Positions 48,344-61,706 of a stretch of 64,000 nt of DNA are shown here, piece by piece. The translations under genes and the position numbers were made by a program. How positions within the stretch are numbered: position 1 is the first letter of the stretch; each line of letters starts with the position of its first letter. The DNA is from Elymus sibiricus (Eukaryota > Streptophyta > Magnoliopsida > Poales > Poaceae), in assembly GCA_039707655.1 (NCBI GenBank), contig CM077673.1:2800001-2864000 (forward strand). Direction: 5' to 3'. The notes under the pieces are model-generated. The model was not told the origin of the DNA. It saw only the letters and a program-made list of their open reading frames with translations, and did no database searches.

Positions 48344-49998
48344 GTTTTTCGGTAGTCGTGGTTGTCCGAACATTCGGGGAAGCCCGGGGTGCGGTTACGG
48401 GGACCTCGCCAAAACAAGTAGATTTTGTGTATCCCGGCTAGTTTCCTATGCTATTACTCACTAATTTTGGGTCTCGGGGCGATCCAAACGTTCGGGCAAC
48501 CCCGGGGTCCGCATACGGGGACCTGGCCAAAACTCGCAGATTTGGTCCATTCTTACCAGTTTTCTATGCTATTATTCACTAGTTTTTGGTAGTTGTGGTC
48601 GTCCGAACGTTCGGGGAAGCTCGGGATGCGGTTACGGGGACCTCGCCAAAACTAACAAATTTTGTCTGTTCCAGCCAGTTTTCTATGCTATTACTCACTG
48701 ATTTTGGGTCTCGGGGTGATCCAAACGTTCGGGGAACCCCGGGGTCCGCTTACGGGGACTTCGCCAAAACTCGCAGATTGTTCCATTCTTACCAGTTTTC
48801 TGTGCTATTATTCACTGTTTTTTGGTTGTCGTGGTCGTCCAAACGTTCGGGGAAGCCCGTGGACCGGTTACGGGGACCTCGCCAAAAGTCGCATATTTGG
48901 TCCATTCTTACCTGTTTTCTATGCTATTATTCACTGTTTTTGGTTGTCGTGGTCGTCCCAACATTTGGGGATGCCGGGGTCCGGTTACGTGGACCTCGCC
49001 AAAACTCGCAGATTTGGTCCATTCTGACCAGTTTTCTATGCTATTATTCACTGTTTTTGGTTGTCGTGGTCGTCCCAACATTTGGGGATGCCCGGGGTCC
49101 GGTTACGTGGACCTCGCCAAAACTCGCAGATTTGGTCTATTCTTACCAGTTTTCTAAGCTATTATTCACTGTTTTTTGGTTGTCGTGGTCGTCCGAACGT
49201 TCGGGGAAGCCCATGGACCGGTTATGGGAACCTCGCCATAACTCGAAGATTTGGTCCATTCTTACCTGTTTCTATGCTATTACTCACTCATTTTGGGTCC
49301 CGGGGCGATCCAAATGTTCGGGGAACCCCGGAGTCCGCTTACTGGGACCTCGCCAAAACTCGCAGATTTTGTCCATTCTGACCAGATTTCTATGCTATTA
49401 TTCACTGTTATTTTGTTGTCGTGGTCGTCCAAACATTCGGGGAAGCCCGTGGACCGGTTACGGGGACCTCGCCAAACTAGCAGATTTTGCCTGTTCCGGC
49501 CAGTTTTCTATGCTACTACTCACTAATTTTGGGTCTCGGGGCGATCCAAAAGTTCGGGAAACCCCGGGGTCTGCTTACGAGCACCTCGCCAAAACTCGCA
49601 GATTTGGTCCATTCTGACCAGTTTTCTATGCTATTATTCACTGTTTTTGGTTGTCGTGGTCGTCCCAACATTTGGGGATGCCCGGGGTCCGGTTACGTGG
49701 ACCTCGCCAAAACTCGCAGATTTGGTCCATTCTTACCAGTTTTCTAAGCTATTATTCACTGTGTTTTGGTAGTCGTGGTCGTCCGAACGTTCGGGGAAGC
49801 CCGGGGTCAGGTTACGGGGACCTCGCAAAAACTCGAAGATTTGGTCCATTCTTAACAGTTTTCTATGCTATTACTCACTCATTTTGGGTCCCGGGGCGAT
49901 CCAAATGTTCGGGGAAACCCCGGGGTCCGCTTATGGGGAGCTTGCCAAAACTCGCAGATTTTGTCCATTCTGACCAGATTTCTATGCTATCATTCACT
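48344..49998 (+). repeat. S-type 14-mer HOR unit (1655 bp), copy 3
   Basis: Same monomer order as copy 2. Private changes are aacaagtagatt near 48414 and tccaaacattcgg near 49429. m2 reads aaacgttcgggcaacc. Confidence 0.93.
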
Positions 49999-51653
49999 GT
50001 TTTTCGGTAGTCGTGGTTGTCCGAACATTCGGGGAAGCCCGGGGTGCGGTTACGGGGACCTCGCCAAAACAAGCAGATTTTGTGTATCCCGGCTAGTTTC
50101 CTATGCTATTACTCACTAATTTTGGGTCTCGGGGCGATCTAAACGTTCGGGCAACCCCGGGGTCCGCATACGGGGACCTGGCCAAAACTCGCAGATTTGG
50201 TCCATTCTTACCAGTTTTCTATGCTATTATTCACTAGTTTTTGGTAGTTGTGGTCGTCCGAACGTTCGGGGAAGCTCGGGATGCGGTTACGGGGACCTCG
50301 CCAAAACTAACAAATTTTGTCTGTTCCAGCCAGTTTTCTATGCTATTACTCACTGATTTTGGGTCTCGGGGTGATCCAAACGTTCGGGGAACCCCGGGGT
50401 CCGCTTACGGGGACTTCGCCAAAACTCGCAGATTGTTCCATTCTTACCAGTTTTCTGTGCTATTATTCACTGTTTTTTGGTTGTCGTGGTCGTCCAAACG
50501 TTCGGGGAAGCCCGTGGACCGGTTACGGGGACCTCGCCAAAAGTCGCATATTTGGTCCATTCTTACCTGTTTTCTATGCTATTATTCACTGTTTTTGGTT
50601 GTCGTGGTCGTCCCAACATTTGGGGATGCCGGGGTCCGGTTACGTGGACCTCGCCAAAACTCGCAGATTTGGTCCATTCTGACCAGTTTTCTATGCTATT
50701 ATTCACTGTTTTTGGTTGTCGTGGTCGTCCCAACATTTGGGGATGCCCGGGGTCCGGTTACGTGGACCTCGCCAAAACTCGCAGATTTGGTCTATTCTTA
50801 CCAGTTTTCTAAGCTATTATTCACTGTTTTTTGGTTGTCGTGGTCGTCCGAACGTTCGGGGAAGCCCATGGACCGGTTATGGGAACCTCGCCATAACTCG
50901 AAGATTTGGTCCATTCTTACCTGTTTCTATGCTATTACTCACTCATTTTGGGTCCCGGGGCGATCCAAATGTTCGGGGAACCCCGGAGTCCGCTTACTGG
51001 GACCTCGCCAAAACTCGCAGATTTTGTCCATTCTGACCAGATTTCTATGCTATTATTCACTGTTATTTTGTTGTCGTGGTCGTCCGAACATTCGGGGAAG
51101 CCCGTGGACCGGTTACGGGGACCTCGCCAAACTAGCAGATTTTGCCTGTTCCGGCCAGTTTTCTATGCTACTACTCACTAATTTTGGGTCTCGGGGCGAT
51201 CCAAAAGTTCGGGAAACCCCGGGGTCTGCTTACGAGCACCTCGCCAAAACTCGCAGATTTGGTCCATTCTGACCAGTTTTCTATGCTATTATTCACTGTT
51301 TTTGGTTGTCGTGGTCGTCCCAACATTTGGGGATGCCCGGGGTCCGGTTACGTGGACCTCGCCAAAACTCGCAGATTTGGTCCATTCTTACCAGTTTTCT
51401 AAGCTATTATTCACTGTGTTTTGGTAGTCGTGGTCGTCCGAACGTTCGGGGAAGCCCGGGGTCAGGTTACGGGGACCTCGCAAAAACTCGAAGATTTGGT
51501 CCATTCTTAACAGTTTTCTATGCTATTACTCACTCATTTTGGGTCCCGGGGCGATCCAAATGTTTGGGGAAACCCCGGGGTCCGCTTATGGGGAGCTTGC
51601 CAAAACTCGCAGATTTTGTCCATTCTGACCAGATTTCTATGCTATCATTCACT
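49999..51653 (+). repeat. S-type 14-mer HOR unit (1655 bp), copy 4
   Basis: Private change gatctaaacg near 50137. m14 has tgtttggggaaacc (near 51562), a mark shared with the next two copies. Confidence 0.93.
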
Positions 51654-53308
51654 GTTTTTCGGTAGTCGTGGTTGTCCGAACATTCGGGGAAGCCCGGGGT
51701 GCGGTTACGGGGACCTCGCCAAAACAAGCAGATTTTGTGTATCCCGGCTAGTTTCCTATGCTATTACTCACTAATTTTGGGTCTCGGGGCGATCCAAATG
51801 TTCGGGCAACCCCGGGGTCCGCATACGGGGACCTGGCCAAAACTCGCAGATTTGGTCCATTCTTACCAGTTTTCTATGCTATTATTCACTAGTTTTTGGT
51901 AGTTGTGGTCGTCCGAACGTTCGGGGAAGCTCGGGATGCGGTTACGGGGACCTCGCCAAAACTAACAAATTTTGTCTGTTCCAGCCAGTTTTCTATGCTA
52001 TTACTCACTGATTTTGGGTCTCGGGGTGATCCAAACGTTCGGGGAACCCCGGGGTCCGCTTACGGGGACTTCGCCAAAACTCGCAGATTGTTCCATTCTT
52101 ACCAGTTTTCTGTGCTATTATTCACTGTTTTTTGGTTGTCGTGGTCGTCCAAACGTTCGGGGAAGCCCGTGGACCGGTTACGGGGACCTCGCCAAAAGTC
52201 GCATATTTGGTCCATTCTTACCTGTTTTCTATGCTATTATTCACTGTTTTTGGTTGTCGTGGTCGTCCCAACATTTGGGGATGCCGGGGTCCGGTTACGT
52301 GGACCTCGCCAAAACTCGCAGATTTGGTCCATTCTGACCAGTTTTCTATGCTATTATTCACTGTTTTTGGTTGTCGTGGTCGTCCCAACATTTGGGGATG
52401 CCCGGGGTCCGGTTACGTGGACCTCGCCAAAACTCGCAGATTTGGTCTATTCTTACCAGTTTTCTAAGCTATTATTCACTGTTTTTTGGTTGTCGTGGTC
52501 GTCCGAACGTTCGGGGAAGCCCATGGACCGGTTATGGGAACCTCGCCATAACTCGAAGATTTGGTCCATTCTTACCTGTTTCTATGCTATTACTCACTCA
52601 TTTTGGGTCCCGGGGCGATCCAAATGTTCGGGGAACCCCGGAGTCCGCTTACTGGGACCTCGCCAAAACTCGCAGATTTTGTCCATTCTGACCAGATTTC
52701 TATGCTATTATTCACTGTTATTTTGTTGTCGTGGTCGTCCGAACATTCGGGGAAGCCCGTGGACCGGTTACGGGGACCTCGCCAAACTAGCAGATTTTGC
52801 CTGTTCCGGCCAGTTTTCTATGCTACTACTCACTAATTTTGGGTCTCGGGGCGATCCAAAAGTTCGGGAAACCCCGGGGTCTGCTTACGAGCACCTCGCC
52901 AAAACTCGCAGATTTGGTCCATTCTGACCAGTTTTCTATGCTATTATTCACTGTTTTTGGTTGTCGTGGTCGTCCCAACATTTGGGGATGCCCGGGGTCC
53001 GGTTACGTGGACCTCGCCAAAACTCGCAGATTTGGTCCATTCTTACCAGTTTTCTAAGCTATTATTCACTGTGTTTTGGTAGTCGTGGTCGTCCGAACGT
53101 TCGGGGAAGCCCGGGGTCAGGTTACGGGGACCTCGCAAAAACTCGAAGATTTGGTCCATTCTTAACAGTTTTCTATGCTATTACTCACTCATTTTGGGTC
53201 CCGGGGCGATCCAAATGTTTGGGGAAACCCCGGGGTCCGCTTATGGGGAGCTTGCCAAAACTCGCAGATTTTGTCCATTCTGACCAGATTTCTATGCTAT
53301 CATTCACT
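51654..53308 (+). repeat. S-type 14-mer HOR unit (1655 bp), copy 5
   Basis: m2 reads aaatgttcgggcaacc and m14 reads tgtttggggaaacc. No other difference from copy 6 was noticed apart from the one given there. Confidence 0.93.
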
Positions 53309-54963
53309 GTTTTTCGGTAGTCGTGGTTGTCCGAACATTCGGGGAAGCCCGGGGTGCGGTTACGGGGACCTCGCCAAAACAAGCAGATTTTGTGTATCCC
53401 GGCTAGTTTCCTATGCTATTACTCACTAATTTTGGGTCTCGGGGCGATCCAAATGTTCGGGCAACCCCGGGGTCCGCATACGGGGACCTGGCCAAAACTC
53501 GCAGATTTGGTCCATTCTTACCAGTTTTCTATGCTATTATTCACTAGTTTTTGGTAGTTGTGGTCGTCCGAACGTTCGGGGAAGCTCGGGATGCGGTTAC
53601 GGGGACCTCGCCAAAACTAACAAATTTTGTCTGTTCCAGCCAGTTTTCTATGCTATTACTCACTGATTTTGGGTCTCGGGGTGATCCAAACGTTCGGGGA
53701 ACCCCGGGGTCCGCTTACGGGGACTTCGCCAAAACTCGCAGATTGTTCCATTCTTACCAGTTTTCTGTGCTATTATTCACTGTTTTTTGGTTGTCGTGGT
53801 CGTCCAAACGTTCGGGGAAGCCCGTGGACCGGTTACGGGGACCTCGCCAAAAGTCGCATATTTGGTCCATTCTTACCTGTTTTCTATGCTATTATTCACT
53901 GTTTTTGGTTGTCGTGGTCGTCCCAACATTTGGGGATGCCGGGGTCCGGTTACGTGGACCTCGCCAAAACTCGCAGATTTGGTCCATTCTGACCAGTTTT
54001 CTATGCTATTATTCACTGTTTTTGGTTGTCATGGTCGTCCCAACATTTGGGGATGCCCGGGGTCCGGTTACGTGGACCTCGCCAAAACTCGCAGATTTGG
54101 TCTATTCTTACCAGTTTTCTAAGCTATTATTCACTGTTTTTTGGTTGTCGTGGTCGTCCGAACGTTCGGGGAAGCCCATGGACCGGTTATGGGAACCTCG
54201 CCATAACTCGAAGATTTGGTCCATTCTTACCTGTTTCTATGCTATTACTCACTCATTTTGGGTCCCGGGGCGATCCAAATGTTCGGGGAACCCCGGAGTC
54301 CGCTTACTGGGACCTCGCCAAAACTCGCAGATTTTGTCCATTCTGACCAGATTTCTATGCTATTATTCACTGTTATTTTGTTGTCGTGGTCGTCCGAACA
54401 TTCGGGGAAGCCCGTGGACCGGTTACGGGGACCTCGCCAAACTAGCAGATTTTGCCTGTTCCGGCCAGTTTTCTATGCTACTACTCACTAATTTTGGGTC
54501 TCGGGGCGATCCAAAAGTTCGGGAAACCCCGGGGTCTGCTTACGAGCACCTCGCCAAAACTCGCAGATTTGGTCCATTCTGACCAGTTTTCTATGCTATT
54601 ATTCACTGTTTTTGGTTGTCGTGGTCGTCCCAACATTTGGGGATGCCCGGGGTCCGGTTACGTGGACCTCGCCAAAACTCGCAGATTTGGTCCATTCTTA
54701 CCAGTTTTCTAAGCTATTATTCACTGTGTTTTGGTAGTCGTGGTCGTCCGAACGTTCGGGGAAGCCCGGGGTCAGGTTACGGGGACCTCGCAAAAACTCG
54801 AAGATTTGGTCCATTCTTAACAGTTTTCTATGCTATTACTCACTCATTTTGGGTCCCGGGGCGATCCAAATGTTTGGGGAAACCCCGGGGTCCGCTTATG
54901 GGGAGCTTGCCAAAACTCGCAGATTTTGTCCATTCTGACCAGATTTCTATGCTATCATTCACT
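53309..54963 (+). repeat. S-type 14-mer HOR unit (1655 bp), copy 6
   Basis: Same m2 and m14 haplotype as copy 5, with a private ggttgtcatggtcg in m7 near 54031. Confidence 0.93.
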
Positions 54964-56618
54964 GTTTTTCGGTAGTCGTGGTTGTCCGAACATTCGGGGA
55001 AGCCCGGGGTGCGGTTACGGGGACCTCGCCAAAACAAGCAGATTTTGTGTATCCCGGCTAGTTTCCTATGCTATTACTCACTAATTTTGGGTCTCGGGGC
55101 GATCCAAACGTTCGGGCAACCCCGGGGTCCGCATACGGGGACCTGGCCAAAACTCGCAGATTTGGTCCATTCTTACCAGTTTTCTATGCTATTATTCACT
55201 AGTTTTTGGTAGTTGTGGTCGTCCGAACGTTCGGGGAAGCTCGGGATGCGGTTACGGGGACCTCGCCAAAACTAACAAATTTTGTCTGTTCCAGCCAGTT
55301 TTCTATGCTATTACTCACTGATTTTGGGTCTCGGGGTGATCCAAACGTTCGGGGAACCCCGGGGTCCGCTTACGGGGACTTCGCCAAAACTCGCAGATTG
55401 TTCCATTCTTACCAGTTTTCTGTGCTATTATTCAATGTTTTTTGGTTGTCGTGGTCGTCCAAACGTTCGGGGAAGCCCGTGGACTGGTTACGGGGACCTC
55501 GCCAAAAGTCGCATATTTGGTCCATTCTTACCTGTTTTCTATGCTATTATTCACTGTTTTTGGTTGTCGTGGTCGTCCCAACATTTGGGGATGCCGGGGT
55601 CCGGTTACGTGGACCTCGCCAAAAGTCGCATATTTGGTCCATTCTGACCAGTTTTCTATGCTATTATTCACTGTTTTTGGTTGTCGTGGTCGTCCCAACA
55701 TTTGGGGATGCCCGGGGTCCGGTTACGTGGACCTCGCCAAAACTCGCAGATTTGGTCTATTCTTACCAGTTTTCTAAGCTATTATTCACTGTTTTTTGGT
55801 TGTCGTGGTCGTCCGAACGTTCGGGGAAGCCCATGGACCGGTTATGGGAACCTCGCCATAACTCGAAGATTTGGTCCATTCTTACCTGTTTCTATGCTAT
55901 TACTCACTCATTTTGGGTCCCGGGGCGATCCAAATGTTCGGGGAACCCCGGAGTCCGCTTACTGGGACCTCGCCAAAACTCGCAGATTTTGTCCATTCTG
56001 ACCAGATTTCTATGCTATTATTCACTGTTATTTTGTTGTCGTGGTCGTCCGAACATTCGGGGAAGCCCGTGGACCGGTTACGGGGACCTCGCCAAACTAG
56101 CAGATTTTGCCTGTTCCGGCCAGTTTTCTATGCTACTACTCACTAATTTTGGGTCTCGGGGCGATCCAAAAGTTCGGGAAACCCCGGGGTCTGCTTACGA
56201 GCACCTCGCCAAAACTCGCAGATTTGGTCCATTCTGACCAGTTTTCTATGCTATTATTCACTGTTTTTGGTTGTCGTGGTCGTCCCAACATTTGGGGATG
56301 CCCGGGGTCCGGTTACGTGGACCTCGCCAAAACTCGCAGATTTGGTCCATTCTTACCAGTTTTCTAAGCTATTATTCACTGTGTTTTGGTAGTCGTGGTC
56401 GTCCGAACGTTCGGGGAAGCCCGGGGTCAGGTTACGGGGACCTCGCAAAAACTCGAAGATTTGGTCCATTCTTAACAGTTTTCTATGCTATTACTCACTC
56501 ATTTTGGGTCCCGGGGCGATCCAAATGTTCGGGGAAACCCCGGGGTCCGCTTATGGGGAGCTTGCCAAAACTCGCAGATTTTGTCCATTCTGACCAGATT
56601 TCTATGCTATCATTCACT
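54964..56618 (+). repeat. S'-type 14-mer HOR unit (1655 bp), copy 1
   Basis: As S, but m6 has gained the m5 form aaaagtcgcatatttgg (near 55622). It also carries attcaatgttttttgg (near 55431) and gtggactggtt in m5. m14 is back to tgttcggggaaacc. Confidence 0.93.
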
Positions 56619-57566
56619 GTTTTTCGGTAGTCGTGGTTGTCCGAACATTCGGGGAAGCCCGGGGTGCGGTTACGGGGACCTCGCCAAAACAAGCAGATTT
56701 TGTGTATCCCGGCTAGTTTCCTATGCTATTACTCACTAATTTTGGGTCTCGGGGCGATCCAAACGTTCGGGCAACCCCGGGGTCCGCATACGGGGACCTG
56801 GCCAAAACTCGCAGATTTGGTCCATTCTTACCAGTTTTCTATGCTATTATTCACTAGTTTTTGGTAGTTGTGGTCGTCCGAACGTTCGGGGAAGCTCGGG
56901 ATGCGGTTACGGGGACCTCGCCAAAACTAACAAATTTTGTCTGTTCCAGCCAGTTTTCTATGCTATTACTCACTGATTTTGGGTCTCGGGGTGATCCAAA
57001 CGTTCGGGGAACCCCGGGGTCCGCTTACGGGGACTTCGCCAAAACTCGCAGATTGTTCCATTCTTACCAGTTTTCTGTGCTATTATTCAATGTTTTTTGG
57101 TTGTCGTGGTCGTCCAAACGTTCGGGGAAGCCCGTGGACCGGTTACGGGGACCTCGCCAAAAGTCGCATATTTGGTCCATTCTTACCTGTTTTCTATGCT
57201 ATTATTCACTGTTTTTGGTTGTCGTGGTCGTCCCAACATTTGGGGATGCCCGGGGTCCGGTTACGTGGACCTCGCCAAAACTCGCAGATTTGGTCCATTC
57301 TTACCAGTTTTCTAAGCTATTATTCACTGTGTTTTGGTAGTCGTGGTCGTCCGAACGTTCGGGGAAGCCCGGGGTCAGGTTACGGGGACCTCGCAAAAAC
57401 TCGAAGATTTGGTCCATTCTTAACAGTTTTCTATGCTATTACTCACTCATTTTGGGTCCCGGGGCGATCCAAATGTTCGGGGAAACCCCGGGGTCCGCTT
57501 ATGGGGAGCTTGCCAAAACTCGTAGATTTTGTCCATTCTGACCAGATTTCTATGCTATCATTCACT
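56619..57566 (+). repeat. 8-mer deletion derivative (948 bp), copy 1
   Basis: Consists of m1-m5, one m6/m12-type A monomer (57211-57328), m13 and m14. The 707 missing bases equal m6-m11 exactly. m6 and m12 share nearly all of their first 40 bases, which gives the exchange site. m14 has the private ccaaaactcgtag near 57515. Confidence 0.92.
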
Positions 57567-59221
57567 GTTTTTCGGTAGTCGTGGTTGTCCGAACATTCGG
57601 GGAAGCCCGGGGTGCGGTTACGGGGACCTCGCCAAAACAAGCAGATTTTGTGTATCCCGGCTAGTTTCCTATGCTATTACTCACTAATTTTGGGTCTCGG
57701 GGCGATCCAAACGTTCGGGCAACCCCGGGGTCCGCATACGGGGACCTGGCCAAAACTCGCAGATTTGGTCCATTCTTACCAGTTTTCTATGCTATTATTC
57801 ACTAGTTTTTGGTAGTTGTGGTCGTCCGAACGTTCGGGGAAGCTCGGGATGCGGTTACGGGGACCTCGCCAAAACTAACAAATTTTGTCTGTTCCAGCCA
57901 GTTTTCTATGCTATTACTCACTGATTTTGGGTCTCGGGGTGATCCAAACGTTCGGGGAACCCCGGGGTCCGCTTACGGGGACTTCGCCAAAACTCGCAGA
58001 TTGTTCCATTCTTACCAGTTTTCTGTGCTATTATTCACTGTTTTTTGGTTGTCGTGGTCGTCCAAACGTTCGGGGAAGCCCGTGGACCGGTTACGGGGAC
58101 CTCGCCAAAAGTCGCATATTTGGTCCATTCTTACCTGTTTTCTATGCTATTATTCACTGTTTTTGGTTGTCGTGGTCGTCCCAACATTTGGGGATGCCGG
58201 GGTCCGGTTACGTGGACCTCGCCAAAAGTCGCATATTTGGTCCATTCTGACCAGTTTTCTATGCTATTATTCACTGTTTTTGGTTGTCGTGGTCGTCCCA
58301 ACATTTGGGGATGCCCGGGGTCCGGTTACGTGGACCTCGCCAAAACTCGCAGATTTGGTCTATTCTTACCAGTTTTCTAAGCTATTATTCACTGTTTTTT
58401 GGTTGTCGTGGTCGTCCGAACGTTCGGGGAAGCCCATGGACCGGTTATGGGAACCTCGCCATAACTCGAAGATTTGGTCCATTCTTACCTGTTTCTATGC
58501 TATTACTCACTCATTTTGGGTCCCGGGGCGATCCAAATGTTCGGGGAACCCCGGAGTCCGCTTACTGGGACCTCGCCAAAACTCGCAGATTTTGTCCATT
58601 CTGACCAGATTTCTATGCTATTATTCACTGTTATTTTGTTGTCGTGGTCGTCCGAACATTCGGGGAAGCCCGTGGACCGGTTACGGGGACCTCGCCAAAC
58701 TAGCAGATTTTGCCTGTTCCGGCCAGTTTTCTATGCTACTACTCACTAATTTTGGGTCTCGGGGCGATCCAAAAGTTCGGGAAACCCCGGGGTCTGCTTA
58801 CGAGCACCTCGCCAAAACTCGCAGATTTGGTCCATTCTGACCAGTTTTCTATGCTATTATTCACTGTTTTTGGTTGTCGTGGTCGTCCCAACATTTGGGG
58901 ATGCCCGGGGTCCGGTTACGTGGACCTCGCCAAAACTCGCAGATTTGGTCCATTCTTACCAGTTTTCTAAGCTATTATTCACTGTGTTTTGGTAGTCGTG
59001 GTCGTCCGAACGTTCGGGGAAGCCCGGGGTCAGGTTACGGGGACCTCGCAAAAACTCGAAGATTTGGTCCATTCTTAACAGTTTTCTATGCTATTACTCA
59101 CTCATTTTGGGTCCCGGGGCGATCCAAATGTTTGGGGAAACCCCGGGGTCCGCTTATGGGGAGCTTGCCAAAACTCGCAGATTTTGTCCATTCTGACCAG
59201 ATTTCTATGCTATCATTCACT
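57567..59221 (+). repeat. S'-type 14-mer HOR unit (1655 bp), copy 2
   Basis: Has the S' m6 mark (aaaagtcgcatatttgg near 58225) but ordinary attcactg and gtggaccgg in m4/m5. m14 has tgtttggggaaacc near 59130. Confidence 0.93.
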
Positions 59222-60051
59222 GTTTTTCGGTAGTCGTGGTTGTCCGAACATTCGGGGAAGCCCGGGGTGCGGTTACGGGGACCTCGCCAAAACAAGCAGA
59301 TTTTGTGTATCCCGGCTAGTTTCCTATGCTATTACTCACTAATTTTGGGTCTCGGGGCGATCCAAACGTTCGGGCAACCCCGGGGTCCGCATACGGGGAC
59401 CTGGCCAAAACTCGCAGATTTGGTCCATTCTTACCAGTTTTCTATGCTATTATTCACTAGTTTTTGGTAGTTGTGGTCGTCCGAACGTTCGGGGAAGCTC
59501 GGGATGCGGTTACGGGGACCTCGCCAAAACTAACAAATTTTGTCTGTTCCAGCCAGTTTTCTATGCTATTACTCACTGATTTTGGGTCTCGGGGTGATCC
59601 AAACGTTCGGGGAACCCCGGGGTCCGCTTACGGGGACTTCGCCAAAACTCGCAGATTGTTCCATTCTTACCAGTTTTCTGTGCTATTATTCACTGTTTTT
59701 TGGTTGTCGTGGTCGTCCAAACGTTCGGGGAAGCCCGTGGACTGGTTACGGGGACCTCGCCAAAAGTCGCATATTTGGTCCATTCTTACCTGTTTTCTAT
59801 GCTATTATTCACTGTTTTTTGGTAGTCGTGGTCGTCCGAACGTTCGGGGAAGCCCGGGGTCAGGTTACGGGGACCTCGCAAAAACTCGAAGATTTGGTCC
59901 ATTCTTAACAGTTTTCTATGCTATTACTCACTCATTTTGGGTCCCGGGGCGATCCAAATGTTGGGGGAAACCCCGGGGTCCGCTTATGGGGAGCTTGCCA
60001 AAACTCGCAGATTTTGTCCATTCTGACCAGATTTCTATGCTATCATTCACT
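59222..60051 (+). repeat. 7-mer deletion derivative (830 bp)
   Basis: Consists of m1-m5, m13 and m14. The 825 missing bases equal m6-m12 exactly. The junction is at the monomer boundary 59814, where m13 begins gttttttggtag instead of gtgttttggtag. m14 has a private tgttgggggaaacc near 59960. Confidence 0.92.
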
Positions 60052-61706
60052 GTTTTTCGGTAGTCGTGGTTGTCCGAACATTCGGGGAAGCCCGGGGTGC
60101 GGTTACGGGGACCTCGCCAAAACAAGCAGATTTTGTGTATCCCGGCTAGTTTCCTATGCTATTACTCACTAATTTTGGGTCTCGGGGCGATCCAAACGTT
60201 CGGGCAACCCCGGGGTCCGCATACGGGGACCTGGCCAAAACTCGCAGATTTGGTCCATTCTTACCAGTTTTCTATGCTATTATTCACTAGTTTTTGGTAG
60301 TTGTGGTCGTCCGAACGTTCGGGGAAGCTCGGGATGCGGTTACGGGGACCTCGCCAAAACTAACAAATTTTGTCTGTTCCAGCCAGTTTTCTATGCTATT
60401 ACTCACTGATTTTGGGTCTCGGGGTGATCCAAACGTTCGGGGAACCCCGGGGTCCGCTTACGGGGACTTCGCCAAAACTCGCAGATTGTTCCATTCTTAC
60501 CAGTTTTCTGTGCTATTATTCAATGTTTTTTGGTTGTCGTGGTCGTCCAAACGTTCGGGGAAGCCCGTGGACTGGTTACGGGGACCTCGCCAAAAGTCGC
60601 ATATTTGGTCCATTCTTACCTGTTTTCTATGCTATTATTCACTGTTTTTGGTTGTCGTGGTCGTCCCAACATTTGGGGATGCCGGGGTCCGGTTACGTGG
60701 ACCTCGCCAAAAGTCGCATATTTGGTCCATTCTGACCAGTTTTCTATGCTATTATTCACTGTTTTTGGTTGTCGTGGTCGTCCCAACATTTGGGGATGCC
60801 CGGGGTCCGGTTACGTGGACCTCGCCAAAACTCGCAGATTTGGTCTATTCTTACCAGTTTTCTAAGCTATTATTCACTGTTTTTTGGTTGTCGTGGTCGT
60901 CCGAACGTTCGGGGAAGCCCATGGACCGGTTATGGGAACCTCGCCATAACTCGAAGATTTGGTCCATTCTTACCTGTTTCTATGCTATTACTCACTCATT
61001 TTGGGTCCCGGGGCGATCCAAATGTTCGGGGAACCCCGGAGTCCGCTTACTGGGACCTCGCCAAAACTCGCAGATTTTGTCCATTCTGACCAGATTTCTA
61101 TGCTATTATTCACTGTTATTTTGTTGTCGTGGTCGTCCGAACATTCGGGGAAGCCCGTGGACCGGTTACGGGGACCTCGCCAAACTAGCAGATTTTGCCT
61201 GTTCCGGCCAGTTTTCTATGCTACTACTCACTAATTTTGGGTCTCGGGGCGATCCAAAAGTTCGGGAAACCCCGGGGTCTGCTTACGAGCACCTCGCCAA
61301 AACTCGCAGATTTGGTCCATTCTGACCAGTTTTCTATGCTATTATTCACTGTTTTTGGTTGTCGTGGTCGTCCCAACATTTGGGGATGCCCGGGGTCCGG
61401 TTACGTGGACCTCGCCAAAACTCGCAGATTTGGTCCATTCTTACCAGTTTTCTAAGCTATTATTCACTGTGTTTTGGTAGTCGTGGTCGTCCGAACGTTC
61501 GGGGAAGCCCGGGGTCAGGTTACGGGGACCTCGCAAAAACTCGAAGATTTGGTCCATTCTTAACAGTTTTCTATGCTATTACTCACTCATTTTGGGTCCC
61601 GGGGCGATCCAAATGTTCGGGGAAACCCCGGGGTCCGCTTATGGGGAGCTTGCCAAAACTCGCAGATTTTGTCCATTCTGACCAGATTTCTATGCTATCA
61701 TTCACT
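60052..61706 (+). repeat. S'-type 14-mer HOR unit (1655 bp), copy 3
   Basis: Repeats the unit at 54964 with its private attcaatgttttttgg and gtggactggtt marks, exactly 5088 bp downstream. Confidence 0.93.

Noticed and set aside
59814..59830. 7-mer junction as an m8/m13 hybrid
   Set aside because: The only evidence is gttttttggtag against gtgttttggtag, which a single G to T change in m13 explains equally well.
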